From assembly GCA_032209605.1 (NCBI GenBank), contig JASFXZ010000026.1:2356001-2420000 (forward strand): a DNA stretch of 64,000 nt, written 5' to 3'. Position 1 is the first letter of the stretch. Each line of letters begins with the position of its first letter. The position numbers were made by a program, and so were the translations under genes. This document shows, piece after piece, positions 45,801 through 60,800 of the stretch. The DNA comes from Mactromeris polynyma. Lineage: Eukaryota > Mollusca > Bivalvia > Venerida > Mactridae. A model generated the notes under the pieces. The model saw only the letters and a program-made list of their open reading frames with translations. It was not told where the DNA came from and made no database searches.

Positions 45801-48800
45801 AAGTGACCGTATTGAGTAAATAGTGTTTCCTGCTTGCAAAAAGTGACATCACATATTGTGTTTTCTTGAAATGACGTCACTTAGCAAAAAGGTTGTAAAT
45901 CACACAGCTGTGATCATATAAATAGGTGACACTGAAACTGTCACAATACCTACAAGTATATTAATTGGTATTCTTAATCAATTTTTAATTGATTGTTCAA
46001 GACCTGTTCTGTCTTACTGTGGCATACCTGAAAGTATATCAACTAATCAGCGCTTCCTAATTTATTCCGCCATCTTTCACATATCATGTGATATTTTATT
46101 GCTCACGTGATCCTTTGTGATAGCAGTGATATACAAGGTCATATTGAAGCTTGCCGTGGGACTACATAAAATGGTATGTTCTGCTAAAAATAATGTTTAT
46201 AAAGAAAAAACTCATACTTACTGACTGTAACGCTGGATATACCCACAGTAATCCAGTCCATCACTGGCGGAGAATCAGATGTGTCTGCTAATCCAATTAT
46301 CTTAGTGAAAGCTTCTTTGATTATTTGTAAAGAAGCGACCGACATAATGACAGACAGTATAACAATTGCCATCGGTTCGAGTTTCGTTCTTCCTGCAAAA
46401 AAGTAAATGAAAGTTTGATGTGATCTTAGAAATAATAGCATGCACTATAAATCATTTGGAATTTGAAATTATGTTAGCACATGTGTACCGACGAGGTTAT
46501 GTCACCGTTTGTGCCGTGTACCGACGAAGTTATGTCAGATCATATGCTTTGTACTGACCAATATAGGACAGCACATGTGCTTTTTACTGACGAATATATG
46601 ACAGCACATGTGATTTGTACCGACGAATATATGGCAGCACATGTGATTTGTACTGACGAATATATGACAGCACATGTGATTTGTACTGACGAATATATGA
46701 CAGCACATGTGATTTGTACTGACGAATATATGGCAGCACATGTGATTTGTACTGACGAATATATGGCAGCACATGTGATTTGTACCGACGAATATATGGC
46801 AGCACATGTGATTTGTACCGACGAATATATGGCAGCACATGTGATTTGTACCGACGAATATATGGCAGCACATGTGATTTGTACTGACGAATATATGGCA
46901 GCACATGTGATTTGTACCGACGAATATATGGCAGCACATGTGATTTGTACCGACGAATATATGGCAGCACATGTGATTTGTACCGACGAATATATGGCAG
47001 CACATGTGATTTGTACCGACGAATATATGGCAGCACATGTGATTTGTACTGACGAATATATGGCAGCACATGTGATTTGTACCGACGAAGTTATGTCAGC
47101 ACAAATGCCGTGTATAGGAAAAACAACGTTCGTACGTCCTTCTCATTTCACTGTACGTATGATAAACCTTTGCTCTTACCTTGTGGATAAACATATCGGT
47201 CAGTTTTCTTCACGAGGCGTGCAGTGACCCAGATAACAAGACCAGATAGAAGGTCAACAGCACTATCAACGAGACTGGATATCAACGATATAGATCCCGA
47301 CATCACTACAGCAACCACTTTGATAGCCAACAGTGCCTACAAATCAACATATTGACACATGTGGGTACAATGATAAATCACCGGGTTATCTGTAAGGTGT
47401 TGTTATGTTATCAGAGAAGATCGGACGCCAACACAGTGACAAAACATGTGCTACAACACTATGCGGTACACATAAAAATCGTATATCAATATGTTTATTT
47501 CATTTTCAGTCGCTTTAACCATAGTATGGCACTTAGGGACAAACAAATAGTATGTACGCATGCATGCATAAACAGTAAAATCTCACTTAAGGCAGCCTAA
47601 ATAATAAGACCATCTTAAAATTAAGAACACAATTTGCAAGTCTATTTTGTCTGTTTTGCTCTTTAATCAACCTCAATATTAAGATCACCTCAATAAGAAG
47701 ACCAGTTTTAAAGGGTCCCAAGTGTAGTCTTATCATTGAGGTTTTACTATATTTTCGTTTAATATCTAAACTTTGACATTTAGTATTTGCAGAGGTGCAC
47801 CGAATGGAGGAACGGTATACAAAATAATAAAGAACAATACAATATTTTACCAGGTTTGTTACAAATGTGATTTTAGCGTAGAAGCTTGCTTTCTTTCTGA
47901 GTTTCTTCTGAGTTTCAGCATTTTCCATTGCATCATCTAATTCAAGTCTTATCTCTTCATACTGATTGATGAGGTTATCTTGACTCTTGTAGAATGATCT
48001 ATAAACAAACAGTAATAAATTATATGATAAGACTGTGCAGTCACGTATATGCATACATATATTAAGGACTTGGTATAGTTTTAAGTTAAAATGATTCTGT
48101 CAATTGTCATACATGGACATACTAATGAACCTTCGTCTATCGTGGCCGAGTGGCTAAGGCATCCGGTTTGGAAGCGGGAGGTCGAAGGTTCGAATCCCGA
48201 TAGGAGTCCGTTTTGATTTGACCGGTTGATGAGCCGCAATCTAGTTAAGTAATAGTTACCGTGCACCTACCTGCTTGGCATTAAAGGATAGGAATCAACA
48301 AGTAAATGTTTTCAGACAGAAGGAGTCAGAAATGGCTGGCACTTTATATAGGTGTGACATTATAATGTACTAAACACGTTTCTTTTTATTGATGTTAACA
48401 TACAAAACTGTTATAAAACTTTATGTAACTAATTATTGAAACAATGTTGTTACTGTACAGCCTTAACAAAATCTCTCATTTCCAATGGATGTATACTCAC
48501 TACATTTAGAAACGCACAGTACCGATTTTATCAAGTTTCGTGGACTTACATAGGAATACAAGAAACAGATGTTAAACGATATTATTTTATGTTTGTGCAA
48601 CTTATAGGCTATATCCAATTACAATCAATAGGTATTTTCATATAAAAGAAGTTTCAAAATGCAACACATTTACAATGCACTGAGTAGTGATATCACTAAC
48701 GACTCCTTGATTAACATATTATTTTTTTTAAACTGAACTTGATGCTCGAACACATAATTTATGCATCTCAGTATATAAAATAAAAAGTAGCTGTCTCAAA

Positions 48801-51800
48801 GAATGCTATGACTCACAAACTTCTAATAAAGAAATGTCAACAATTATTAGTACCAGACTTTTTGGGTCAACCGCATGTATGACAAGTAATGCACAAGAGG
48901 AAACACGCAAGTTAACAAAGCGCTAATATACAACGCAACCTCTCCAGAGTGACCTTTTCTTGTGCAACAGCCTGTCTTTACATTAATTTCCCCGTAGTAA
49001 TGTATCTATCACGTCATCCTCTCTAGGGCATTTATCTCCAAACAACGGCTGAACTTTGTATCTTTAAAAATGTTGATGCTCCGAGGAAATTGCACGGTAT
49101 ATATTTTAAGCATTTAAAAGCATGGGTTATTGAATGTGGGGGGGTAGCTAAACATTGTGTGGTTACTATAGTTACTAATGGTGCGTAGAACGTAGAACTA
49201 GGATTAACATTAACTTATAAAAGCGGTATAACATATTGTATGTAATAGATAGTTCCCACATCTACAATAGTTCCCTCCCTTGTTCTTAATCATCAGCCAT
49301 TTTGATAGGCAAAACTGATAAGCACTTATAGGAGTAACCCCAAATATGTGATAATTGATAAAATACCCAGAGAATTTGCATATGACAACCATCTTTACTT
49401 CAACTTTCTGAGCCATCTCCCAACATGAGCAATTTGAATTAGTTATTTATATATATCTGTTTATCGATCATCGTGTATACATTATATTCCTTATACACTT
49501 TAAGAAAAGTTGCCTCTCAATATGGCCGATTATTCAGAACATGGGAGGTAAATATTGTATTGGGGACTATCTATTTATGTAAAAAATATATTTACATATT
49601 TGGTAAGGAACGGTATTCTGGCGGACAAAAATGTTTTCTATTTAGCTGTATGACATAATTTGCAATAAATAAGACGTTTAATTCCTGACTCTCTTCTAAG
49701 ACATTTCGCTGTCACCGAAGAACTCTTAGAAAATGCCATATAGCCATCTGAGAAGAAAAAAATAATGGCATACCGCTTTAAGACTTCGCAAATTTTCTTA
49801 TTATATTATTTCAATTCTTTTCTTTGAATCTTTCTTTGGATGGTATCGAAATAATTATTAATTGTGTACAACTAGTCAATGCTATAGTGAAACATACAGT
49901 GTACATGTACCAATAAGCGACCGAAGCAGTCATCGATTATATGTAGACATTGCTGCTTAAATCAATACTGTGCTCATTTTTTGTTCACTTGTTTACCTAA
50001 CCAAACATGAAACATATATTTTGTTTTTGAAATATCTCGATAGCATGAGGTAGATTTGATTATTATCTTGTGTACATGTGTTTATTTTTGTATAATTAAC
50101 GCTTGTGCAATTAGCCGGATATACCAGACCAACATGTACAATTTGACAGTACCAAAAGTTAAATTAACTTCATTATTTTTCAACATTTTTACACAATTAT
50201 AGCAGTATTAGTTGAAGGATTGTACATGTATAATGATAAAACAGTGTACATTTCACACCTTGCTATAATATGTTTTTTTCAAAAATTTGCTAAAAAGCAA
50301 ATATGGCTATTTTCTAGGGCATATATCGCCTTAAATGATCCTCGGCTTAGACGAGAGTATGTAAGACAGATTTTTCAACATGCAACGTAAAGCATAATAT
50401 GATACAAATACAATATATTTTACACTTGGGTTATAAGACTATTAGCAACACGAATATAACACGTATAGTTCTAAATATATACATTTAAGGTTACAGGGTA
50501 AAATAAGGGTTAAACATAAATCTTGAACCCTACACTTTTCCCCTCTGTTCGGTGAATGTGTCGATTATCTCATCTTGTTGTTTGTAATATGACCTGAAAT
50601 TAAGCTATTGTATCTAATTCCTGCTGAGACGTTTTTATACAGAATAATCGAGAAATTATCATTTATTAACCCAAGGACAAAATATTTGCAAGGTGTTAAA
50701 ATCTTACGAAATTACAGATAAACACACTGATTATATATATTCGAATCTAATATTCAAATTAATAACATTCAATAGTATATTTATCACATTAATTTATGTC
50801 TGAGGTACACAATTAAACAGATTTTGTAAAAAATATTGACATTTTTAAAATATGGAAAGGTAAACACACGCAAATTTTCTATCCTTGAGTATATTATTCA
50901 GCTGAAATGAAGTCCATGCAATTACAACGATGCTATAAATAGCATAACATTTTAACAAAATTGTCGTCGTTACTCTTCCCCACATTATGTAGTTATTGGT
51001 TGTTTCAAATACAACATTTTCATTGGTCGCTTACTGACTTGGATACAACTTTCAACCAATCGCAACTCTCGTTTTAAAACACTTCAGCATACTTGCCAAT
51101 GTAACGCTGCCTATGGAGGAGGAGTAGTATTTATTGACTTCTGAACAGTTTGGTATACAAATATTTCTTAAGTTTTAAAGTAAACGGCATAAAGTAATAA
51201 AGAGATGTGTTATGAAAAGGAAATGAGTTTATAATTGAAGTTTTTGATCCATACATTTGCCAACTATCATAACATTAACTACAAATCATATGTTAAATAA
51301 GGAAACTACTGTGATGGGCTCGGAAACACACACCTCATTTCCTTTGAAACCTTTCTGTCTTTGCGTTTTGAACCTTGTCGTTTCGACGTAAAATCTTCAA
51401 TAGAAAGTCGCCATGCGTCATCGGAATATGCTGAAAAATATATAAAAATAACTGTTAAATTCCCATACAAATGTATACTGCACAGGAAAGCAATCGGGTT
51501 ATTTAACTGTATGCATATAAGTACTATGATTGTATACACTACTAATCCAACTAAGTTCTGAAAAATCTGACAGTTCCATCTAATGACTAGGAAACTATGC
51601 ATTATTGGTGCTAATGCTATGTGTCCAGTCTTCATGCAAACATGAATGAAGGGTTTAGTTGTTAAGCCAAAACCATAAGACAATGCCTTATCCCAAGGAA
51701 ACGTCGGCATACGAAATAATAGGCGTTCAGGAGGTGTAAAGGCAAACTATAGGAATGAGGGGGGGGGGGGGGGATAAGGAATGTTCGTGCAAATTATCAA

Positions 51801-54800
51801 AACAACCTTAGACAATTGGAGGGGATGAAAGAGAGATAACATTGTTCCAGGGAATGCCGCATACATAAGACAATGCATCCTCACACAAACCCCCATGAAG
51901 ACAACAGCCTACAAAACATCAAACGCCGAAGATGTGCGAGGGTAAACATGTATGGGATCATGGTCGCAAGGGACAACATGTACGAGAATATTGGTGCAAG
52001 CTTAAACATGTACGGGAATATTGGTGCAAGCTTAAACATGTATTGGAATGTTGGTACAAGGGTAAGCATGCAAGGGATTATTGGTGCAAGGGTAAACATG
52101 TAAGGGATTATGGGTACAAGGGTAAACATGTAAGGGAATATAGGTGCAAGGGTAAACATGTAAGGGAATATAGGTACAAGCGTAAACATGTAAGGGAATA
52201 TTGGTGCACGGGTAATCATGTAAGTGAATATTGGTACAAGGGTAAACATGCAAGGGATTATGAATGCAAGGGTAAACATGTATGGGGATATAGGTGCAAG
52301 GGTAAACATGTAAGGGAATATAGGTGCAGGGGTAAACATGTAAGGGAATATTGGTACAAGGGTAAACATGTAAGGGAATATTGGTACAAGGGTAAACATG
52401 CAAGGGATTATGAATGCAAGGGTAAACATGTATGGGGATATAGGTGCAAGGGTAAACATGTAAGGGAATATTGGTACAAGGGTAAACATGCAAGGGATTA
52501 TGAATGCAAGGGTAAACATGTATGGGGATATAGGTGCAAGGGTAAACATGTAAGGGAATATAGGTACAAGGGTAAACATGCAAGGGAATATAGGTGCAAG
52601 GGTAAGCATGTATGGGAATATAGGTGCAAGGGTAAGCATGCAAGTGATTATGGGTGCAAGGGTAAACATGTAAGGGAATAAAGGTGCAAGGGTAAGCATG
52701 CAAGGGATTATGGGTACAAGGGTAAACATGTAAGGGATTATAGGTACAAGGGTAAGCATGCAAGTGATTATGGGTGCAAGGGTAAACATGTATGGGGATA
52801 TAGGTGCAAGGGTAAACATGTAAGGGAATATAGGTGCAGGGGTAAACATGTAAGGGAATATTGGCACAAGGGTAAACATGTAAGGGAATATTGGTACAAG
52901 GGTAAACATGCAAGGGATTATGAATGCAAGGGTAAACATGTATGGGGATATAGGTGCAAGGGTAAACATGTAAGGGAATATTGGTACAAGGGTAAACATG
53001 CAAGGGATTATGAATGCAAGGGTAAACATGTATGGGGATATAGGTGCAAGGGTAAACATGTAAGGGAATATAGGTACAAGGGTAAACATGCAAGGGAATA
53101 TAGGTGCAAGGGTAAGCATGTATGGGAATATAGGTGCAAGGGTAAGCATGCAAGTGATTATGGGTGCAAGGGTAAACATGTAAGGGAATAAAGGTGCAAG
53201 GGTAAGCATGCAAGGGATTATGGGTACAAGGGTAAACATGTAAGGGAATATAGGTGCAAGGGTAAAAATGTAAGGGAATATAGGTGCAAGGGTAAAAATG
53301 TAAGGGAATATAGGTGCAAGGGTAAACATGCAAGGCATTATAGGTGCAAGGGTAAACATGTAAGGGATTATGGGTACAAGGGTAAACATGTAAGGGAATA
53401 TAGGTGCAAGGGTAAACATGTAAGTGATTATGGGTGCAAGGGTAAACACGTAAGGGAATAAAGGTGCAAGGGTAAACATGTAAGGGATTATAGGTGCAAG
53501 GGTAAACATGTAAGTGATTATGGGTGCAAGGGTAAACACGTAAGGGACTATAGGTGCAAGGGTAAGCATGCAAGGGATTATAGGTGCAAGGGTAAACATG
53601 TAAGGGATTATGGGTGCAAGGGTAATCCTGCAAGGCATTATAGGTGCAAGGGTAAACATGCAAGGGATTATAGGTGCAAGGGTAAACATGTAAGGGATTA
53701 TAGGTGCAAGGGTAAACATGCAAGGCATTATAGGTACAAGGGTAAACATGTAAGGGATTATGGGTGCAAGAGTAAACATGCAAGGGATTATAGGTACAAG
53801 GGTAAACATGCAAGGGATTATGGGTGCAAGGGTAAGCATGCAAGGCATTATAGGTACAAGGGTAAACATGCAAGGGATTATAGGTACAAGGGTAAACATG
53901 CAAGGGATTATAGGTACAAGAGTAAACATGCAAGGGATTATAGGTACAAGGGTAAACATGCAAGGGATTATAGGTACAAGGGTAAACATGCAAGGCATTA
54001 TAGGTGCAAGAGTAAACATGCAAGGGATTATAGGTACAAGGGTAAACATGCAAGGGATTATAGGTACAAGGGTAAACATGTAAGGGATTATGGGTGCAAG
54101 GGTAATCCTGCAAGGCATTATAGGTACAAGGGTAAACATGCAAGGGATTATGGGTGCAAGGGTAAGCATGCAAGGCATTATAGGTGCAAGGGTAAACATG
54201 TAAGGGAATATAGGTGCAAGGGTAAACATGTAAGGGAATATAGGTACAAGGGTAAACATGTAAGGGAATATAGGTGCAAGGGTAAACATGTAAGGGTATA
54301 TAGGTGCAAGGGTAAACATGTAAGGGAATATAGGTGCAAGGGTCAACATGTAAGGGAATATAGGTACAAGGGTAAACATGTAAGGGTATATAGGTACAAG
54401 GGTAAACATGTAAGGGAATATAGGTACAAGGGTAAACATGTAAGGGTATATAGGTGCAAGGGTAAACATGTAAGGGAATATAGGTGCAAGGGTAAACATG
54501 TAAGGGAATATAGGTGCAAGGGTAAACATGTAAGGGTATATAGGTGCAAGGGTAAACATGTAAGGGAATATAGGTGCAAGGGTAAGCATGTAAGGGTATA
54601 TAGGTGCAGGGGTAAACATGTAAGGGAATATTGGCACAAGGGTAAACATGTAAGGGAATATTGGTACAAGGGTAAACATGCAAGGGATTATGAATGCAAG
54701 GGTAAACATGTATGGGGATATAGGTGCAAGGGTAAACATGTAAGGGAATATTGGTACAAGGGTAAACATGCAAGGGATTATAGGTACAAGGGTAAACATG

Positions 54801-57800
54801 CAAGGGATTATAGGTACAAGGGTAAACATGTAAGGGATTATGGGTGCAAGGGTAATCCTGCAAGGCATTATAGGTACAAGGGTAAACATGCAAGGGATTA
54901 TGGGTGCAAGGGTAAGCATGCAAGGCATTATAGGTGCAAGGGTAAACATGTAAGGGAATATAGGTGCAAGGGTAAACATGTAAGGGAATATAGGTACAAG
55001 GGTAAACATGTAAGGGAATATAGGTGCAAGGGTAAACATGTAAGGGTATATAGGTGCAAGGGTAAACATGTAAGGGAATATAGGTGCAAGGGTCAACATG
55101 TAAGGGAATATAGGTACAAGGGTAAACATGTAAGGGTATATAGGTACAAGGGTAAACATGTAAGGGAATATAGGTACAAGGGTAAACATGTAAGGGTATA
55201 TAGGTGCAAGGGTAAACATGTAAGGGAATATAGGTGCAAGGGTAAACATGTAAGGGAATATAGGTGCAAGGGTAAACATGTAAGGGTATATAGGTGCAAG
55301 GGTAAACATGTAAGGGAATATAGGTGCAAGGGTAAGCATGTAAGGGTATATAGGTGCAAGGGTAAACATGTAAGGGAATATAGATGCAAGGGTAAACATG
55401 TGAGGGTATATAGGTGCAAGGGTAAACATGTGAGGGAATATAGGTGCAAGGGTAAGCATGTGAGGGAATATAGGTGCAAGGGTAAACATGTGAGGGAATA
55501 TAGGTGCAAGGGTAAACATGTGAGGGAATATAGGTGCAAGGGTAAACATGTGAGGGAATATAGGTGCAAGGGTAAACATGTGAGGGAATATAGGTGCAAG
55601 GGTAAACATGTGAGGGAATATAGGTGCAAGGGTAAACATGTGAGGGAATATAGGTGCAAGGGTAAACATGTGAGGGAATATAGGTGCAAGGGTAAACATG
55701 TGAGGGAATATGAGTGCAAGGGCAATCATGTATGGGAATATGGGTACAAGGGTTAACTATATGTATTTGGTAGAAATGACAAATAAAACTCAATAAATTG
55801 ACGTGAAACCTTAATGTTATCAAAATACAACACAAGTACAGTCGGACCTCGTTTATTTGACAACCTTTTATCCAAATACACGGCATCATCCGAAATAAAT
55901 ATCAGGTCCCGATATATTTTTTATACACTGATTGAAATGAGTTATGTGAAATCATGTATTATTCGAAATGATTTCTCGCCCGATGAATTTTAATGAACTA
56001 GGTCCGACTGTATATTCATTCGAAGACTGAAGAAGTTTAACTACGGGAAACGGGATAATTATAGATATATAGTATAGAAGAAACGGTGTAGTTGAAGAGA
56101 GAGCCACTCTGGAGAGATTGAACCGCAATATCGCCAATGACATTTATTGCTCTAGATAGCGTATACCTGTAAGTTGTTTACGGCATAAACATGACTATGT
56201 GTCTATGATGCTGCACTCGCAACATAATTAATTCATCCTGTATACAATATTATATTAAGTATATATGCATGTGCATGATTTTTAGTAGTGGCGTTACAAT
56301 TCATGACTCAACTACATGGCCAGTATTTAGAATAAAAGATAAACATTCGCAAACAATCTAAAAGCACCCCACCTATATCAAAGATGTCGTTAATTCAGGT
56401 AACTTACAAATGTTTAAATCACCTTTACTAAAGTAAGCGATTACCTAAAGTTCAAAATATAAAACAGTATGGCTTTAGCAGTGAGTAGGTTAGGTCTTTG
56501 AAGAAAAAATGAATCATTATATTTTAGTATTTACCTGTCTCGGTCGACGAAGATTTGTCGCCACATGAGAAGGCACATTGAGAGGGAGCGTATTTGTCCA
56601 CTGACCATTGTGTAACATTTGTTTGTAAGTTCTGGAATAAAAGTTAAATACGTATCAGGCACATCTGAACATAAAATGTTCAAATTCGCTTCATCCAGTT
56701 TTGTTGTTACATTGGCTAGAACATATCCAATAAGAACCATTGCAATGTATAACCTATTGAAAATATAGTTTGCTTACCATTTTACTAACAGGCAAAACTT
56801 GTAAAATAACCTGCTTGTTTTGTTTTTTAAGTTATGATGTACAAACATCTTTCTTCAACAAATATCCCGCAACAACCTAAATTCGGCACTAACATGTTTT
56901 CGGCAGCCCTGGAAAGTTTTAGTTTTTTATATGAGTTACGTCACATCCGGGTCAGGTACATGTTTTTTGTTTACACGCCTCATAGAAATGTCGCGCAATA
57001 TTTTCGAGTCAAATTGGAGATTAGAACGGTGAATATTAGCAAAAATATGCATGTTGCCGTATTTTACATTGGTTTTACTATTTCCAAATTTTCCTCATTG
57101 ATAGATCAACATTTTTACGTAAAAACTACAAGTTGTTTACTCCTAGGGTTATCAGACGGAGTGACACATCCGTCTGCCATAACTGTAGTCAGCCAACAAG
57201 GTCAACAATTTGATCAATAAAAGCAATGGAACACGTGTTATTGACGATTACTTATGTTAAAACAATTCAAATTTAGTTACTGTTAAATTTGGCAAATTCC
57301 CGTGTTAGTGCATCGTAGACAGTTTAGTGCAGTATGATTTTACTGTAGTTGCCGAAAACTGGTTGGATTTACTTCCCTTGGATGTAAATTAGGTCGGCCA
57401 TGTTGAATGCGCATAAGTAAAACACAATACGATGTCAGTACAATTTATTTATTTCTGATGTAAGTAAGAAAGCTACTCGATATTATCTGATATTGAAAAT
57501 CGTTTTCCAAACATTTTTTTATAGCTTGCGCTTCGATTAACCGTTGCATTGCCGAAAACAGGTTGTACCGGCATACGGGTCAATACATTATGAGTTCATT
57601 TTTTGTTAATGCATGTCTGTTGATCTTCTAACCCTAGGAAAATAGTTTTCATGTTTGTTTAGGTAAACAATTGAACACAAAATGAGCATAATACTACTTT
57701 AACAGACATTGATTAAAGGACAATGTGCTTTTTCAAGTCTTGATCTACTCATAATTCTTGCTGGTGAACTTTGAAATGCATTAGCAAAATTTAGAAATGT

Positions 57801-60800
57801 GGAAATAGTTTGAATGACAAAAATCATCCTCATTCCGCATAGACACCAGTACTATTTTATGGAATAAAATCAGGAATATCTTGGCAAAAGATGGTCGGCG
57901 CAATTTGAAGGTTAAGATTTGTTGTGCAACAGACAAAAATACCGAAATGTAACGATTTCCGGTCACTCTAGAATCAAAATGAATTTCGGCAATTTCAGCG
58001 AAATGCAGTGTATTTCGGTAAATTAACGTACCCCTTATAGAAATGTTAACCAATCGGTGTCAAGGTTACAAACGTTGTTCAGTTGAAGAGAAGTTGGTTT
58101 AGTGGTAAACGTAATATTTGATAGCAAAGCCATGTTAGTACGGATGCGCCGAATAAATAGTGATAATTCACTTGTATGTATGGTTTGTTCATCTTTAGTG
58201 TAAACTAGTTATTCATCAATTCGTACAAAAAGTACATATTTAAGCATAATTGTATCTCAAGCTTCAGATTCAAAATTATAGTTTATTCCGAAATATTAGG
58301 CAATACTGCACATAATTTCACACGAACAATGCAAATCAAATATATCTACAAAAATAACGAAATATTATACATTTGTCAATGGTAATTTGACATGCAGTAG
58401 TGTGATTGATGAACATAATATAAATCATATTGTAGTACTCATTACATTTTCATTGACAAAATTGAATAGAATAGTGAAGAGAAAATACAATTTAAATACT
58501 TATTTCTAATATTATTTATTGCTTAGGTTAAAAGCTTTATAAATAAATAATGACAGATTTTTAACAACAGTCTTACTTTCTGAGCTTAATAGTTCAACAA
58601 ATTTTGGTAAATATATTTTTTTCTGCAATACTGTTTTATATAATATTGTTCACGCATTTCATGGAACGATGGACATTCAAACACAAAATCTAATTCATCT
58701 TCGATTACATTGAATAACTTATACAGCATATTAGACACTTTGTAAGTTAATTGGATAGTATCAAGCCCGGTGTATATGATGTTAATTGTGCACATCAAAA
58801 CCAAAGACTGAGATTAAATACACATATGATGTTGAGATTATTCTCAAGTTGAATCATGATTTAAATTCTTGTTGAGTGAATACTATGCATCAGCCTGGCA
58901 CACCATTGAGAGTGGAACCTGTGTTTCTAAACCCATTTTACATACAAATCATACTCAGTTCATTGAAAAACGCACATTTTTGTATATGTGATATGTCTTT
59001 TAAATGTTAATTCATTTTGTTTTAAAACGCATTTTGATATGAAAATGCCCGTTGATTGAAAGAAAATTTAGCGTTAATCATTGCGTAAAATGAAAAAAAT
59101 AAGTATTAAATACTCTCCGTGGGTAAGTTCGTGAAATTTGAGAAATCTTACATTTTGTGTTTTTAAATGTACTGAGTATATTTTGACTGACTTTACGTTC
59201 TATAACATAAAATAAAGATTCGTGAACTTTTGAAGTTATAAAGAGAAAGATCTTTGTGAAGTCGGTACCCCCATATTGATATACATGTAATACCTTTACT
59301 ATATTTATACTATGTCAGTATTAACAATATACAACCTATAGTATATATAAACAGCATAAACTATATATTACCTTTTCTCGCGTTGAAGGTCTGTCTCCAA
59401 AAGAATAACTCTTTTTTAAAGACTTGTCCCCACTATCAGAATTTGCTTCCGGCTCATGAAATCCAGCATCTTGATCTTTAGCCTTAACATCATCGTTTGA
59501 ATTTCTCATTTCTACTTTATCACTGAAATCACAAGACACACTTGCACTTGCTGCGTCTATTACATCACATCTTTTGTTAGCACTCTCTTTCACTGCTACT
59601 TCTTCTAGTTCCACTTCTTGGGAATGAGTAAGATCATCGGGTATGAGTGATGTTTCTTTTGTTTTGATTTGTCTTTTGCTACCTGACTCCTCTCCAACAA
59701 ATCCAACATTTGTGTAAGATTTCTCCGTTCTGTTGTCATCCCCAGACTGTGATAATTAATTACATACATGAAGTTATGAGTAAATACATACATTGTGCAA
59801 TTCTGAACAACCCATGAACAAGTGATTTTTTGTGCACATTGACAAGAGCAAGACATAATTTAAGTACATGTCGAGGGTTTACTGCAAGACTATTGTAACT
59901 CCAATGTATTTATTTTGAAGTTGCGATAGTCTTGCACGGAACCCTCCATGTGCACTATAGACATAGTTGATGCAGTTAGTATCGGTTGTCATACACACTA
60001 TTGTTACACACACTGTCTGTTGTCGTGTGTCACATAATTATGCAATAAGTTGTACGGTTAAAGAAACATAATGCAAGTCCATTATCGAAATGACCAAGGT
60101 TCAAATATTTGATACCCATATTGTACGTCTCTGCTATATGACTATGAAGATATAGAAAGTACGGCTTACATAATCCCCTCTATATAATCTACTTTAAATA
60201 CTGGGTGTACTGAACTCATAATAACAAACTTTTGTAAATAACATAATTGTCCAATGATAACTAATGAAAGATGTATCTGGCTCATCTCAACATTAAATGT
60301 TTGAATTGGCTTTCATCCAGTAGTGTTGTTACATTGACTAAAACATCTCTAATTAGAACCATTGCAATGTATACCCGATTGTTAAAAAATGAGTTTTTTA
60401 AATTGTATTATGTACAAAAATCTTTCTTCAACAAATACGGAGCAAAACATCATGAGGTCAGTCTTTGTTAATGCATATTTATTGTTGTTTTAACTATATG
60501 AAATATATTTTCATGTTTGTTTGGGTAATTAAATTAACGAAAAATGAGCATAATATTACTTGTAGTAAAAAATGCATCACGGTTATCCTAACATCAATAT
60601 ATTATAAAATGCTGAGGCCGGATTTCATAAGTTGACAATTGTTTGTTTGACTTCGATTGTGAAACAAGTTGTTATTATTATGACGTTCGGATCAGGCGCT
60701 CCATACCTTGACCACTTTGCTACCCAGATTTTGGAAATATGTGAGCAATTAAAGTTGTGTATACTGCCAAATATGTGTTTCTCATTCCTTGTCGGCATGT

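Noticed and set aside
46481..47227. 248-codon + frame and two - frames of 161 and 178 codons
   Set aside because: All read through the 33-bp minisatellite; simultaneous openness in several frames is a repeat effect.
48142..48212. tRNA-Ser-like gene
   Set aside because: A and B boxes are good, but there is no pairing acceptor stem, and the sequence continues into a SINE body shared with other copies.
51881..55889. Two overlapping - strand open frames of 1,282 and 1,285 codons
   Set aside because: They are translations of a 30-bp stop-free minisatellite wholly inside a CDF intron, with low-complexity ten-residue repeats in both frames.
56834..57220. 128-codon + strand frame
   Set aside because: No domain, no partner exons, inside a CDF intron, and partly in a segment repeated elsewhere in the gene.
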